Positions 1 through 8,740 of a DNA stretch of 64,000 bases are shown here, piece by piece. The notes under the pieces are model-generated. The model searched no databases and was not told the DNA's origin. It saw only the letters and a list, made by a program, of their open reading frames with translations. The stretch spans positions 186,001 to 250,000 of the forward strand of contig DASTOM010000024.1 of assembly GCA_035762545.1 (NCBI GenBank), read 5' to 3'. This DNA comes from JANQRA01 sp035762545. Its GTDB lineage: Bacteria > Actinomycetota > Acidimicrobiia > Spongiisociales > ZC4RG35. Made by a program: the position numbers and the translations under genes. Numbering within the stretch: the first letter of the stretch is position 1; each line of letters begins with the position of its first letter.

Positions 1-1476
1 GATCTGACCCCAGCCCTCGACCGAGAGGAGCTCTGAGCTGTCGAATGTGAATATGTCTGCGGGGTCGGAGATGAGGTCCCGTGCCAGGAGCAGGTCGATC
101 GTCTTGTATCCCAGGTGTTCGATGTCCATGCCTCCGCGGCTGGCGAAATGGAAGAGCCACTCACGCATTCGTGAGGGACATTCGAAGCCACCCGTGCAAC
201 GGGCCACGGCCTCGCCCTCGGGTCGGATGATGGGATGGCCACAGAACGGGCAGTTGGTCGGCATCTGCCAGATCTTCTCCTCGCCCGTTCGGGCAGAGAC
301 GATGGGCCCCACGACCTCCGGGATCACGTCTCCGGCACGGCGGACGATCACCTGATCGCCGATGCGAACGTCCTTGGCCATGACCTGATCCTCGTTGTGG
401 AGGGTGGCCATTCCGACGTTGGCCCCACCGACGAAGACCGGTTCGAGGACGGCGAACGGGGTCGCGGCCCCGGTCCGTCCGATGTTGATCATGATGTCGC
501 GGAGGGTGGTGATCTGCTCCTCGGGTGGGAACTTGTATGCGATCGCCCATCGAGGAGCCTTGGCGGTGAAGCCGAGGATGTCCTGCTCGGCGAGGGAGTT
601 CGCCTTGATGACGACACCATCGGTCTGATAGCTCATGTCATGACGATCGTTCTCGGCCCGTTCGACGTAGGCGTATACCTCTTCGATCGTGCCGACGACC
701 TCGCTCGCCGGGTTGGTCCGCAGACCCAGCGAGCCCATGTACTCCACGGTCTCCGAATGGGTGGAGAATGCGGGGCCTCCCTCGACCAACCCGAGTTGGT
801 AGACCCAAATGTCGAGCTTGCGGCGGGCCGTCACGGTGGTGTCCTTCATCCGAACACTTCCAGCTGCGGCGTTGCGGGGATTGGTGAACAGCTGCTTGCC
901 TTCCGCCGCCTGCTGCTCGTTGAGCATGTCGAAGGCGTCGTACGGCATGTAGACCTCTCCCCGCACTTCGAGGACCTCGGGAACGTCGTCGCCGCGAAGC
1001 CTGAGTGGGATCGAATCGATCGTGCGGAGATTCGCCGTGATCTCCTCCCCCACAGTTCCGTCTCCTCGGGTCGCCCCGGTGGTGAGCACGCCGTTGCGAT
1101 AGGTGAGGACGACCGCGAGCCCATCGATCTTCAGCTCGCAGACATAACCGGAAGGTGGCCCGCCGAGTTGTCGCTCCATCCTCGCCTCCCAGGCCTCGAG
1201 GTCCTCGCGGGACTCCCCGTTGTCGAGCGAGAACATGGGGCGAAGATGGGTCACCGGGCGGAACATGTCGCCCATCGGGGTCCCGACTCGCTGGGTCGGG
1301 CTGTCGGGGGTGATCAGGTCCGGGTTGGTCTCCTCGAGGGCCTTGAGCTCGCGGAGCAGCGTGTCGAACTGGGCGTCGGACACGATCGGGTCGTCCAGGA
1401 CGTAATACCTGTAGTTGTGCTCCCGGATCTCTCGTCGAAGGGTCTCGATGCGCTCGACGTCTTCAGGCGATGCCAC
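1..1476 (-). CDS. ligA: NAD-dependent DNA ligase LigA, C-terminus outside window
   Basis: This is the N-terminal 492 codons of NAD+-dependent DNA ligase, which seals nicks during replication and repair. The adenylation domain has the active-site lysine in a CELKIDG motif at about residue 116. It is followed by the OB fold (TDGVVIK, NIGRTGA) and the four-cysteine zinc finger (CPFCGH ... CTGGFECPSR) near residues 410-435. The helix-hairpin-helix and BRCT parts should lie beyond base 1. I chose the GTG at 1476, which gives the usual short lead-in (ASPEDVERIETLRREI) and overlaps the end of the upstream methyltransferase by 14 bases, suggesting co-transcription. It is truncated only by the window edge. 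Confidence 0.97.
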   Translation of the reverse strand, partial: MASPEDVERIETLRREIREHNYRYYVLDDPIVSDAQFDTLLRELKALEETNPDLITPDSPTQRVGTPMGDMFRPVTHLRPMFSLDNGESREDLEAWEARMERQLGGPPSGYVCELKIDGLAVVLTYRNGVLTTGATRGDGTVGEEITANLRTIDSIPLRLRGDDVPEVLEVRGEVYMPYDAFDMLNEQQAAEGKQLFTNPRNAAAGSVRMKDTTVTARRKLDIWVYQLGLVEGGPAFSTHSETVEYMGSLGLRTNPASEVVGTIEEVYAYVERAENDRHDMSYQTDGVVIKANSLAEQDILGFTAKAPRWAIAYKFPPEEQITTLRDIMINIGRTGAATPFAVLEPVFVGGANVGMATLHNEDQVMAKDVRIGDQVIVRRAGDVIPEVVGPIVSARTGEEKIWQMPTNCPFCGHPIIRPEGEAVARCTGGFECPSRMREWLFHFASRGGMDIEHLGYKTIDLLLARDLISDPADIFTFDSSELLSVEGWGQI

Positions 1477-2212
1477 TGAACACCCTGGTCTGGTAGCGGA
1501 ACGTGGTCTTGCCGCCGCATTCGTCCACCGCGTCGTGCAACGCGGCCAGAAGACGGGCCCTTTGGTCGTCCGGCAGCATCATGTGATCCGAGTATGTCGC
1601 ACGCAAGGCACAGAAACCGGCGGCGTCCAACTCCTGTTCCCAGTCGAACATGGCAACTTGCACGTCGTAGAACCCGGCTGAACGAAGCTCCCGTTCCCAA
1701 CCGTCGCCGTCCCGCTTCTGGATCCGTCTGTCGTTCTCGGCGAGGATGGCCGGGGCGTGCTCCTCGTAGACCGAGCGAAAGTGCTGGTACCGGTCGAGAG
1801 GCACGTTCCACATCAGAGCGATGGCACCGCCGGGGCGCAGCACTCTCTTGGCCTTGTCGTAAGACGTCGTCGGATCGACCCAATGCCACGCCTGGGCCGC
1901 GTAGATGAGGTCGGCTGAACCATCACGGTCCTCCCAGTCTTCGAAGGTCGTGACCTCCACGGTCACTCCGGCGAGTCCGCGGGATCGGAGAATCCCGGCC
2001 ATGGCCGCCGAGGGCTCCAAACACAGGATCTCCAGCCCGGGGCGGACCATCTGGGCGGTGGCGATACCCGTGCCGGCCCCGATCTCGACGGCCCTGCTGA
2101 CATCGGTGAGCCCGAGAACGTGGTCGATCGACCCGACCGGGTACCTGGGGCGATGCCGGTCGTAGGCGAGGGCTTCGTCACCGAAGATCAACGCACGGGA
2201 CTTCTGGTTCAT
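1463..2212 (-). CDS. class I SAM-dependent methyltransferase
   Basis: A 249-residue methyltransferase with a Rossmann-type SAM domain. Motif I reads VEIGAGTGIATAQM near residue 40, the acidic residue after strand beta2 is in LCLEPS, and a motif IV-like AQAWHWVDP lies near residue 108. The AWHWVD signature is typical of small-molecule or lipid methyltransferases of the UbiE/YcgJ type, but the substrate cannot be deduced. Its ATG overlaps the mnmA stop as ATGA (2209-2212), so it is probably the next cistron after mnmA. Nothing links it directly to tRNA thiolation except position. Confidence 0.85.
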   Translation of the reverse strand: MNQKSRALIFGDEALAYDRHRPRYPVGSIDHVLGLTDVSRAVEIGAGTGIATAQMVRPGLEILCLEPSAAMAGILRSRGLAGVTVEVTTFEDWEDRDGSADLIYAAQAWHWVDPTTSYDKAKRVLRPGGAIALMWNVPLDRYQHFRSVYEEHAPAILAENDRRIQKRDGDGWERELRSAGFYDVQVAMFDWEQELDAAGFCALRATYSDHMMLPDDQRARLLAALHDAVDECGGKTTFRYQTRVFSGIA

Positions 2213-3255
2213 GCAGTCGACGCTATCAACGCACCACCGAGAACGACATCGTCGTCGTAGAAAGCCACTGTCTGGCCCGGAGCGACGGCCTCCTGACGCT
2301 CCATGAACCCGAGTTTCGTCCCGTGGATGGCAGCGGCGACAGGCTCGCCGTGGGCCCGATACTGGGCCATCACGTCACCGTCACGGGAGGACCCGGATGT
2401 CCAGGTGACTTGTTCGAGATCGACCTCGTTGACTCCGAGGTCCTCACGGGAGCCGACCACCACAGTGGAGGTCCCGGCGTCGATCTTGATCACGAACCTG
2501 GGCTCGCCGACCGCCACGCCGATGCCGCGACGTTGGCCAATGGTGAACCCTGCCACACCCCGGTGAGTCCCGACCTCCCGACCGTCGGTGTCGACCACCG
2601 AGCCCGACTCGAAGACCTGCGGGGCCACGTCATGGAGGAAGCCCCGGTAGTCCCGTTGCCCGACGAAGCAGATGTCCATCGACTCGGGCTTGTGCGCGGT
2701 GCGCATCCCCATGCCGGCGGCGATGCGTCGTACTTCCTTCTTGGTGAGTTCCCCGACCGGGAACCTGGTCCTCGACAGCTCGCGCTGGGTCAGCATGGAG
2801 AGGACGTACGACTGGTCCTTGGCGTGGTCCTCACCCCGCCTGAGGTGCCACACCCCGTCGACCAGACGGGTCCGGGCGTGATGACCGGTGACCAGGACGT
2901 CGCACTCGAAGTCGTCGAGTCGGGAGAGAAGACGGTCGAACTTGACCGTGCGATTGCACTCGATGCATGGGTTGGGGGTTCGACCCGAGGCGTAGTCGGC
3001 GACGAAACGGTCGACGACCCCGCCCCGGAAGTCCTCGGTGTGGTCGAGGACGTAGTAGGGGATGTCGAGTTGGGCGGCGACCCTTCGGGCGTCCTCGGCG
3101 TCGGACACGGTGCAGCAACCGGCGGTAGGTGCCTCGCCTTTTGGTCCCGACCAGAGCTTGAGGGTCACGCCCATCACGTCGTGGCCCTCGTCTTTCATCA
3201 AGGCGGCTGCAACCGAGGAGTCCACTCCTCCGGACATGGCGACGAGGACACGCAT
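2209..3255 (-). CDS. mnmA: tRNA-uridine 2-sulfurtransferase MnmA
   Basis: MnmA installs the 2-thio group on wobble uridine 34 of tRNA Lys/Glu/Gln in the cytosol, using persulfide sulfur from a cysteine desulfurase. The protein (348 aa) starts MRVLVAMSGGVDSSVAA, an ATP pyrophosphatase P-loop (SGGVDS). It has both expected catalytic cysteines, in NPCIECNRTVKF and in ESMDICFVGQRDY. The reading frame stays open upstream to 3504, but that extension runs antisense-like through the desulfurase gene and has no MnmA homology, so I chose the ATG at 3255. It sits one base after the desulfurase stop (TGAGATG), which fits translational coupling to its sulfur donor. Confidence 0.96.
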   Translation of the reverse strand: MRVLVAMSGGVDSSVAAALMKDEGHDVMGVTLKLWSGPKGEAPTAGCCTVSDAEDARRVAAQLDIPYYVLDHTEDFRGGVVDRFVADYASGRTPNPCIECNRTVKFDRLLSRLDDFECDVLVTGHHARTRLVDGVWHLRRGEDHAKDQSYVLSMLTQRELSRTRFPVGELTKKEVRRIAAGMGMRTAHKPESMDICFVGQRDYRGFLHDVAPQVFESGSVVDTDGREVGTHRGVAGFTIGQRRGIGVAVGEPRFVIKIDAGTSTVVVGSREDLGVNEVDLEQVTWTSGSSRDGDVMAQYRAHGEPVAAAIHGTKLGFMERQEAVAPGQTVAFYDDDVVLGGALIASTA

Positions 3256-3256
3256 C

Positions 3257-4387
3257 TCAGGCCAACCGGTCGACGAGCTCCGAGACGATCCCGGCTGCCT
3301 CAGCGGCTTCGTCAGCCGTCGAGGTCCATCCAAAAGTGAACCGCACGCTCTCCCGGGCCTGACCCGGGGCGAGACCCATCCCTTCGAGAACGTGCGAGAC
3401 GGTGGCGGCGCCGGACTGGCACGCCGAACCTGCGGACGCGTAAACACCGCGTTGGTCGAGAAGCATGAGGAGAGTCTCGTTGAGGACCCCGGGAAATCGG
3501 ACATTCAGATGGTGGCTCGACCGACCCTTTCCCGGGGTGTTCACGACCACGTTCAGACGGTCCTTGAGATCGTTCTCGAAGGAGTCGCGAATCGCTCCGA
3601 TCTCCGACCCGAACCGCGCCCGGTCCGCAACTGCCAACTCCATCGCCGTTGCGATTCCAACCGCCGAGGCGACGTCGTTGGTGCCGGACCTGCGGCCCAA
3701 CTCCTGGCCCCCGCCGTGCATCACTGGCTCGAGGGCGGTGCCGTCGCGGACGTAGAGAATGCCGGCGCCCTTGGGCCCACCGAACTTGTGAGCCGTGAGG
3801 CTGAGCAGGTCCAACCCCATCGCGCCGACATCGATACTCTCGCTGCTGAACGCCTGCACGGCGTCGCTGTGGACGAGGGCCCGCGGATTGACGTCCTTGA
3901 CCACCCTCGATATCACCGATAGGTCCTGGACCGTGCCGGTCTCGTTGTTGACTGCCATGACCGAGACCACTGCTGTCTCGTCGCTCACCGCAGCGGCGAC
4001 GCGGTCCGGGTCGACTCTCGCCTCGCTGTCCACCCCCAGGATGGTCACCGGCATGCCAATGCGCTCGAGGAAGTAGCCCGTCTCGAGGACCGCCTCGTGC
4101 TCCACGGTGGTGGTCACCAGGCCCCGAGCCGGAGATGAGTTGTAGACCGCCCCCTTGAGTGCCAGGTTGTCGCTCTCGGTGCCCCCTGATGTGAAGACGA
4201 TCTCCATCGGCTGCGCCCCGATGGCTGCGGCAATCCGCTCTCTGGCCTCCTCGAGGGCGTTCTTGGCGGAGCGAGAAGCCCCGTGGAATCCGGCCGGATT
4301 CCCGAACGAGTCCGAACCGTACGGAGCCATCGCTTCCCAGACCTCGGGCCGCATCGGAGTGGTGGCGGCGTGATCGAGATAGATCAT
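3257..4387 (-). CDS. cysteine desulfurase (IscS/NifS family)
   Basis: PLP-dependent cysteine desulfurase of 376 residues that mobilises sulfur from cysteine as an enzyme persulfide. It begins MIYLDHAATTPMRPEV, the standard start of the family. The PLP lysine is in SLTAHKFGGPKG and the persulfide cysteine is in ASAGSACQSGA. Directly upstream of and coupled to mnmA, it is most likely the dedicated sulfur donor for tRNA 2-thiolation, although it may also feed Fe-S assembly. I used the ATG at 4387 because the longer frame (to 4432) adds residues not seen in the family. The next gene diverges only 24 bases away. Confidence 0.94.
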   Translation of the reverse strand: MIYLDHAATTPMRPEVWEAMAPYGSDSFGNPAGFHGASRSAKNALEEARERIAAAIGAQPMEIVFTSGGTESDNLALKGAVYNSSPARGLVTTTVEHEAVLETGYFLERIGMPVTILGVDSEARVDPDRVAAAVSDETAVVSVMAVNNETGTVQDLSVISRVVKDVNPRALVHSDAVQAFSSESIDVGAMGLDLLSLTAHKFGGPKGAGILYVRDGTALEPVMHGGGQELGRRSGTNDVASAVGIATAMELAVADRARFGSEIGAIRDSFENDLKDRLNVVVNTPGKGRSSHHLNVRFPGVLNETLLMLLDQRGVYASAGSACQSGAATVSHVLEGMGLAPGQARESVRFTFGWTSTADEAAEAAGIVSELVDRLA

Positions 4388-4411
4388 CAACGATATTGTC
4401 GCATAGAGGTC

Positions 4412-4849
4412 ATGGCACGAATTGCGGTCCAAAGGTCGGTCGACGCCGATCAGAGCGTCGTTTGGGAGCGTCTCGCCGATCTCGCCTCACATGTCACGTG
4501 GATGAGGGACGCCGAGTGGATCGTCTTCGTCGGGGATCAGACTTCGGGAGAGGGGACCCGGATGGAGGTGAAGACCGTCGTCGGGCCCTTCCGTACGATC
4601 GACGAGATGGAAGTCATCGGCTGGGACGAGGGGCGGTCGATAGCGGTCGAGCACCGGGGACTGATCCAGGGTTCGGGAGTGCTCGAGGTTCGACCTCGGG
4701 ATGCAGGCTCGGTCGTCTCCTGGACCGAGGATCTCCGGTTCCCGTGGTGGCTGGGTGGTCCCGTAACCGCCTGGCTGGCCCGCCCGGTCCTTGCTGCGAT
4801 CTGGCGGGGAAACCTGCGTCGACTCGAGGAGACCCTCAGGTCCCCTTGA
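4412..4849 (+). CDS. SRPBCC/polyketide cyclase-like protein
   Basis: A 145-residue protein resembling the START/Bet v1-like SRPBCC family of small hydrophobic-ligand-binding proteins. It begins with the usual pattern of a first strand followed by a helix (ARIAVQRSVDADQSVVWERLADLASHV), then GTRMEVKTVVGPF and later a Trp/Pro-rich strand (SWTEDLRFPWWLGG), ending in a C-terminal helix. The ligand is unknown. The ATG at 4412 has a weak GAGG upstream. Its 3' end overlaps the convergent enoyl-CoA hydratase by 14 bases, so the two transcripts are antisense at their ends. Confidence 0.75.
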   Translation: MARIAVQRSVDADQSVVWERLADLASHVTWMRDAEWIVFVGDQTSGEGTRMEVKTVVGPFRTIDEMEVIGWDEGRSIAVEHRGLIQGSGVLEVRPRDAGSVVSWTEDLRFPWWLGGPVTAWLARPVLAAIWRGNLRRLEETLRSP

Positions 4850-5603
4850 AGTCGGCTTCCCGCTTGTCGACGAACGCGTTCACCCCTTCAACGGCATCGT
4901 CTGACGCGAAGGCTCTCTGAAAGCCCTCCTGCTCGATGGCCAACGCCTCGTCGAGGGGGACGCCACGACCCCCCGCCAGCGCCTTCTTCGCTTCTGCGAT
5001 GGCGACAGTCGCCTTGGTGGCCCACTCTGCTGCGTCCGCCAGGGCCAGATCGAGGACTTGGTCGGTAGGGGCGACCTTGTCGGCGTATCCGATGGCCAGA
5101 GCCTCCTCGGCTCCGACCTGTCGTCCGGAGTACACGAGCTCCTTGGTCTTCTGGAATCCGATGACCCGTTGCAGCCTCTGTGTGCCGCCGGCACCGGGGA
5201 TCAGCCCGAGCAGGACCTCTGGCTGGCCGATGCGTGCGTCCTCTGCCATGTACCTGAAGTCGCATCCGAGTGAAAGCTCACACCCTCCACCGAGGGCGAA
5301 GCCGTGTACGGCGGCGATGGTCGGTTTGGCCAGGTTGTCGAGGACAGCAACGGCATCGAGGAGGGCACTGGCAGTCGTCTCACGCCCACCGGCATCGAAG
5401 GTCTCCTTGAAGCCCTTGATGTCGGCGCCGGCCGCGAAGTGGGGCTGACCGGTGACGACGACCGCTCTGATCTTGGGATCCTCGCACTGCCGGAACGCCT
5501 CGAGGAGCTCCGCTGCGACCTGAGCCGACAGGGCGTTGACTGGGGGACGGTCGAGGCGCACGAGGGCAACCGGCCCGTCCTGGGTGACGGTCACGAATTC
5601 CAT
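4836..5603 (-). CDS. enoyl-CoA hydratase/isomerase family protein
   Basis: A crotonase-fold protein of 255 residues. The oxyanion-hole segments AGADIKGF and HGFALGGGCELSLGCDFR are intact. The two acidic residues used for water addition fall in the GQPEVLLGLIPGAGGTQRL region, consistent with hydratase activity rather than only isomerase activity. It probably catalyses trans-enoyl-CoA hydration in fatty-acid or aromatic degradation. It is not next to the paa genes further along, so its pathway is open. It lies 9 bases downstream of the acyl-CoA synthetase/acetyltransferase fusion and is likely in its transcript. Confidence 0.9.
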   Translation of the reverse strand: MEFVTVTQDGPVALVRLDRPPVNALSAQVAAELLEAFRQCEDPKIRAVVVTGQPHFAAGADIKGFKETFDAGGRETTASALLDAVAVLDNLAKPTIAAVHGFALGGGCELSLGCDFRYMAEDARIGQPEVLLGLIPGAGGTQRLQRVIGFQKTKELVYSGRQVGAEEALAIGYADKVAPTDQVLDLALADAAEWATKATVAIAEAKKALAGGRGVPLDEALAIEQEGFQRAFASDDAVEGVNAFVDKREADFKGT

Positions 5604-5612
5604 GGCCCGACC

Positions 5613-8351
5613 TTATACGGGAGGGTTGGTCGTGACTCCGGGAAGGTCCCGCATCCCGGGCATCCGCGCCGGTGCCACTCGCTCGACACGCATGCGAGCG
5701 TCGACGACACAGACGCCCTTCCCCGGGGCGAGGACCTTGACGGGATTGAGGTCCATCTCCCTCAGCTCCGGCATCGCCCCGATCAGCGCCGAGACCCGCT
5801 GCAGCGCGTCCTCGAGAGCGGGGATGTCACCTTCGGGGTTGTTGCGGTACCCCTCGAGGAGACGGAAGCTCCTCGTCTCCCTGGTCATCTCCCGGGCATC
5901 GACATCGGTGATGGGGTGCAGCCGGAAAGAGACGTCCTTCAGGAGCTCCACGTAGACCCCGCCGAGACCGAAGACCACCATCGGCCCGAAGTTGGGGTCA
6001 TGCGCCATGCCGATCAGGACTTCGTGCCCGCCCGAGATCATCTCCTGGACCAGCACCCCGTCGTTGCTCGCCACGACAGAGGTCACCTGGTCGAATCCGG
6101 CCGTCACCGCTTCGTCGCCGACCACGTCGAGAAGCACACCGCCCACATCCGACTTGTGGAGGGCGTCCTCGCTGATGACCTTGAGCACAACCGGACCGGG
6201 GATCTCGGCCGCAGCCGACCGGGCCTCTTCGACCGTCGCCGCAACTCTGGTCACCGGGGTGCGCAGCCCGGCGATAAGGAGGCACTCGTCGATCTCCTCG
6301 GGGTCGAGCCATCCGCCTTCATCGCCCAACCTGGTCAGGGCACTCTCGACGACCTCACGGACCCGCCGCGTTGCCTCCTCGTCCAGGTGCACCTCGGTCC
6401 CGGGGTCACGGCCCCGCCACTCGCCATGCCGAACGGCGCGGGCCAACGCGTACCCCGCCGCCTCGGGAAAGGTGTAGGTCGGGATGGACCGGCTCTGCTC
6501 GCCGCCCGCCAACGACGTCTCCACCTCCCCGGCCTGCATGAACACCGACAGCAACGTCACGTCGCCCTCGTAGCCGTCCTGACAGCGGCGTAGCGCCCCA
6601 GCAACGGCGGCAGCGCCACCGGAGGTGGTGGGCACATAGATGACCATCACTGCGTCGACCTCTCCTGATTCGAGCAACAGAGAGGTCACGTGACCGAACT
6701 CATCGGGCCCACCCGAGGCTATGAGGTCGACGGGGTTGCGTGTCGAAGCCTCAGCCGGCAGCTTGTCTGCCATGCGGGCCCGGAGCCCATCGGACAGCTC
6801 GGGGATCACCAGCCCGTTGGCCTCGAGAGCATCGGCCGCGAGGATCCCGGGCCCACCGGCGTTGGTCACGATCGCCACCAGCCTCCCCTTCGGGATGGGC
6901 TGGTTGGCGAGGAGACTGGCGGTGTCGAATAGCTCTTCGATCGTGTCGACGCGCACCACTCCCGCCTGTCGGAACAGGGCGTTGACCGCCTCATCCGATG
7001 AGGCGAGGGCACCGGTGTGTGAGGACGCGGCGCGACTGCCCGCAGAGGTCCGCCCCGACTTGACCGCGATGATCGGCTTGCGACGGCCGATACGGCGGGC
7101 GATCCGGGAGAACTTCGCAGGGTTTCCGAACGACTCGAGATAGAGGGTGATCACATCGGTCTCGGGGTCGTCTTCCCACGCCATGATCAAGTCGTTACCG
7201 CTGACGTCGGCCTTGTTGCCGACGGACACGAACTGCGAGATCCCGATGTTGTGCCGGCTGGCGTAGTCGAGGATGGCGATGCCCAGAGCGCCCGACTGCG
7301 ATGACATGGCGACATTCCCCGCCGGTGGGTACACCGGGGCGAAGGTCCCATTGAGCCGGACCGAGGCTGCGGTGTTCAACAGGCCCATGCAGTTGGGGCC
7401 GACCATCCGCATCCCTGAATTGCGCACGATGTCGAGAAGATGTCTCTCGTCCTCGGCCCCTTTGGCGTCGACTTCGGAGAATCCGGCCGAGATCACCACG
7501 ATGCCCCTCACCCCGGCCTCCGCACACTGCTGTGCGACCTCGAGGACGAATCGCTGTGGGACGACGATGTATGCGAGATCGATCTCGTCGGGGACGTCGA
7601 GGATGCTCGGGTAGGCCTTGACGGATCGCACCACCTTCGAGGAGGGGTTGACCGGGTATAGCGGCCCCGAGAACCCTTCGGCCAGGATGTTGTTGAAGAG
7701 CCGGCCGCCGATCGAGTGGGGGTCGTTGGAGGCCCCGATCACGGCCACGGAGCGAGGGAAGAACAGAGGGAGCAGGGACGCGGCCACGGCCCTCTTCTCG
7801 TGCTCTGCCACGACTGCCTGCGACGTCTCGCTCTCGGCAACCGGAAAGTCGACTGTGAACACTCCCGAGTCGAGGGTCCGGGCCATCTCGTACCCCGAGT
7901 TCCTGAAGACCCTCATCATTCGACGGTTCTCCCCGAGCACGAAGGCGCGGAATCCCTTGATCCCATGGGAGCGGGCGTGAATGGTGAGGAGCTCGAGGAG
8001 CTGGGTGCCGATTCCCCGCCCCTGCTGCTCGTCGACCACGGCGAACGCGACTTCGGCTCGATCCGGCTCGCCGGGCTCGCGGTCATAGCGGCCGACGCCG
8101 ATGATCGCCCCTTCGAAAAGGGCCACGAGCGCCATTCGGTCCCGGTAGTCGACGTGGGTGAAGTGCTCGAGCTCGTCAGGCTCCAACGTGTTCTTGACCC
8201 TGAAGAAGCGGTAGTACCTCGATTCGGGGCCTAGCTTCTCGAAGAACTCCTGGATCAGGTCTCCGTCATCGGGTCGGATCGGCCGGATCCGTGCTCCTCC
8301 ACCGTCCCGCAGGACGATGTCCAACTCGTACTCAGACGGATACTCAGCCAC
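5613..8351 (-). CDS. GNAT acetyltransferase fused to ADP-forming acyl-CoA synthetase-like domains
   Basis: A 912-residue fusion. Residues about 1-175 form a GNAT domain (acetyl-CoA loop QGRGIGTQLLELL). A CoA-binding Rossmann domain follows (SVAVIGASNDPHSIGGRLF), then succinyl-CoA ligase-like domains, and a C-terminal ATP-grasp domain (about 690-912). The E. coli/Salmonella protein lysine acetyltransferase Pat has the same parts with GNAT at the C-terminus; the N-terminal GNAT order seen here is the one I recall from Streptomyces PatA. The SHTGALA motif keeps the histidine that is phosphorylated in active ADP-forming synthetases. The start is a GTG (8351). The role is either protein acetylation, for example control of acetyl-CoA synthetase, or a true acyl-CoA synthetase. 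Confidence 0.88.
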   Translation of the reverse strand: MAEYPSEYELDIVLRDGGGARIRPIRPDDGDLIQEFFEKLGPESRYYRFFRVKNTLEPDELEHFTHVDYRDRMALVALFEGAIIGVGRYDREPGEPDRAEVAFAVVDEQQGRGIGTQLLELLTIHARSHGIKGFRAFVLGENRRMMRVFRNSGYEMARTLDSGVFTVDFPVAESETSQAVVAEHEKRAVAASLLPLFFPRSVAVIGASNDPHSIGGRLFNNILAEGFSGPLYPVNPSSKVVRSVKAYPSILDVPDEIDLAYIVVPQRFVLEVAQQCAEAGVRGIVVISAGFSEVDAKGAEDERHLLDIVRNSGMRMVGPNCMGLLNTAASVRLNGTFAPVYPPAGNVAMSSQSGALGIAILDYASRHNIGISQFVSVGNKADVSGNDLIMAWEDDPETDVITLYLESFGNPAKFSRIARRIGRRKPIIAVKSGRTSAGSRAASSHTGALASSDEAVNALFRQAGVVRVDTIEELFDTASLLANQPIPKGRLVAIVTNAGGPGILAADALEANGLVIPELSDGLRARMADKLPAEASTRNPVDLIASGGPDEFGHVTSLLLESGEVDAVMVIYVPTTSGGAAAVAGALRRCQDGYEGDVTLLSVFMQAGEVETSLAGGEQSRSIPTYTFPEAAGYALARAVRHGEWRGRDPGTEVHLDEEATRRVREVVESALTRLGDEGGWLDPEEIDECLLIAGLRTPVTRVAATVEEARSAAAEIPGPVVLKVISEDALHKSDVGGVLLDVVGDEAVTAGFDQVTSVVASNDGVLVQEMISGGHEVLIGMAHDPNFGPMVVFGLGGVYVELLKDVSFRLHPITDVDAREMTRETRSFRLLEGYRNNPEGDIPALEDALQRVSALIGAMPELREMDLNPVKVLAPGKGVCVVDARMRVERVAPARMPGMRDLPGVTTNPPV

Positions 8352-8511
8352 TAGTCATCACCATGAGCCTCGAAGCTAACGCGTCGGATTCGAGAGGTCG
8401 TCGGGGTAGATGGGGGAAGTTGGTTGAACCCCTTTTCTGGGTACAATCGGAACACGGGGTTGATAGGAGGGCCACGTCTCCAAAAGAGGCTTGATCGATT
8501 ACCCGTGTCGT

Positions 8512-8568
8512 CGTGGGACCCGGGCCCGGTTCCTCTCCCCTCCCCCACCCACCGGCCCGGGTCCCACG
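8512..8568. repeat. 15-bp GC-rich inverted repeat
   Basis: CGTGGGACCCGGGCC at 8512-8526 is exactly complementary to 8554-8568, with a 27-base pyrimidine-rich loop. There is no U-tract on either side, so it is not a canonical intrinsic terminator. Confidence 0.7.
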
Positions 8569-8581
8569 TCCTCGTTCAGAA

Positions 8582-8613
8582 AGAGACCCGCAGTCCCCTG
8601 ACTGCGGGTCTCT
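8582..8613. terminator. terminator-like hairpin downstream of tRNA-Leu
   Basis: A perfect 13-bp stem (8582-8594 with 8601-8613) closes on a 6-base loop CCCCTG. It begins five bases past the 3' end of the minus-strand tRNA-Leu. The U-tract on the tRNA-sense strand is poor (TTCTG), as is common in high-GC actinobacteria. Confidence 0.6.
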
Positions 8614-8618
8614 CTTCG

Positions 8619-8706
8619 TGCCCGGGGTGGGGGTCGAACCCACACGGACCGATTCCGGTCCAAGGGGGTTTAAGCCCCTCGCGTCTACCAATTCCGCCAC
8701 CCGGGC
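8619..8706 (-). tRNA. tRNA-Leu (anticodon TAA)
   Basis: An 88-base class II tRNA. The acceptor stem is GCCCGGG pairing with CCCGGGC, with discriminator A. The D-arm (TGGCGGAATTGGTAGACGC) is the leucine type. The anticodon stem-loop GGGGCTTAAACCCC gives anticodon TAA, which reads UUA/UUG. There is a long variable arm and a normal T-loop (GGTTCGACCCC). The 3' CCA is not encoded. In a high-GC genome UUA codons are rare, and in Streptomyces the equivalent tRNA is bldA, which is regulatory; whether that applies here is unknown. Confidence 0.97.
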
Positions 8707-8740
8707 CGGGAAGCTTCCGTTCGGGAAGGTCTTGGCTCTG

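Larger units (their letters stand above)
8352..8618. other. intergenic region with promoter-like sequence and two hairpins
   Basis: A 267-base stretch between the fusion gene and tRNA-Leu. On the plus strand TTGGTT (8420-8425) and TACAAT (8442-8447) are 16 bases apart, a fair promoter match pointing away from the fusion gene. Further along are a 15-bp perfect inverted repeat (8512-8526 with 8554-8568) and the hairpin at 8582-8613. No convincing protein is encoded. It could hold a small RNA on the plus strand, or simply the 3' processing region of the tRNA and the leader of the fusion gene. Confidence 0.4.

Noticed and set aside
235..1479. 414-codon plus-strand frame over ligA
   Set aside because: Antisense shadow of DNA ligase; no family signature and no ribosome binding site.
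8707..8740. Second tRNA or encoded CCA next to tRNA-Leu
   Set aside because: No cloverleaf fits beyond the one tRNA-Leu and the base after the discriminator does not continue as CCA.
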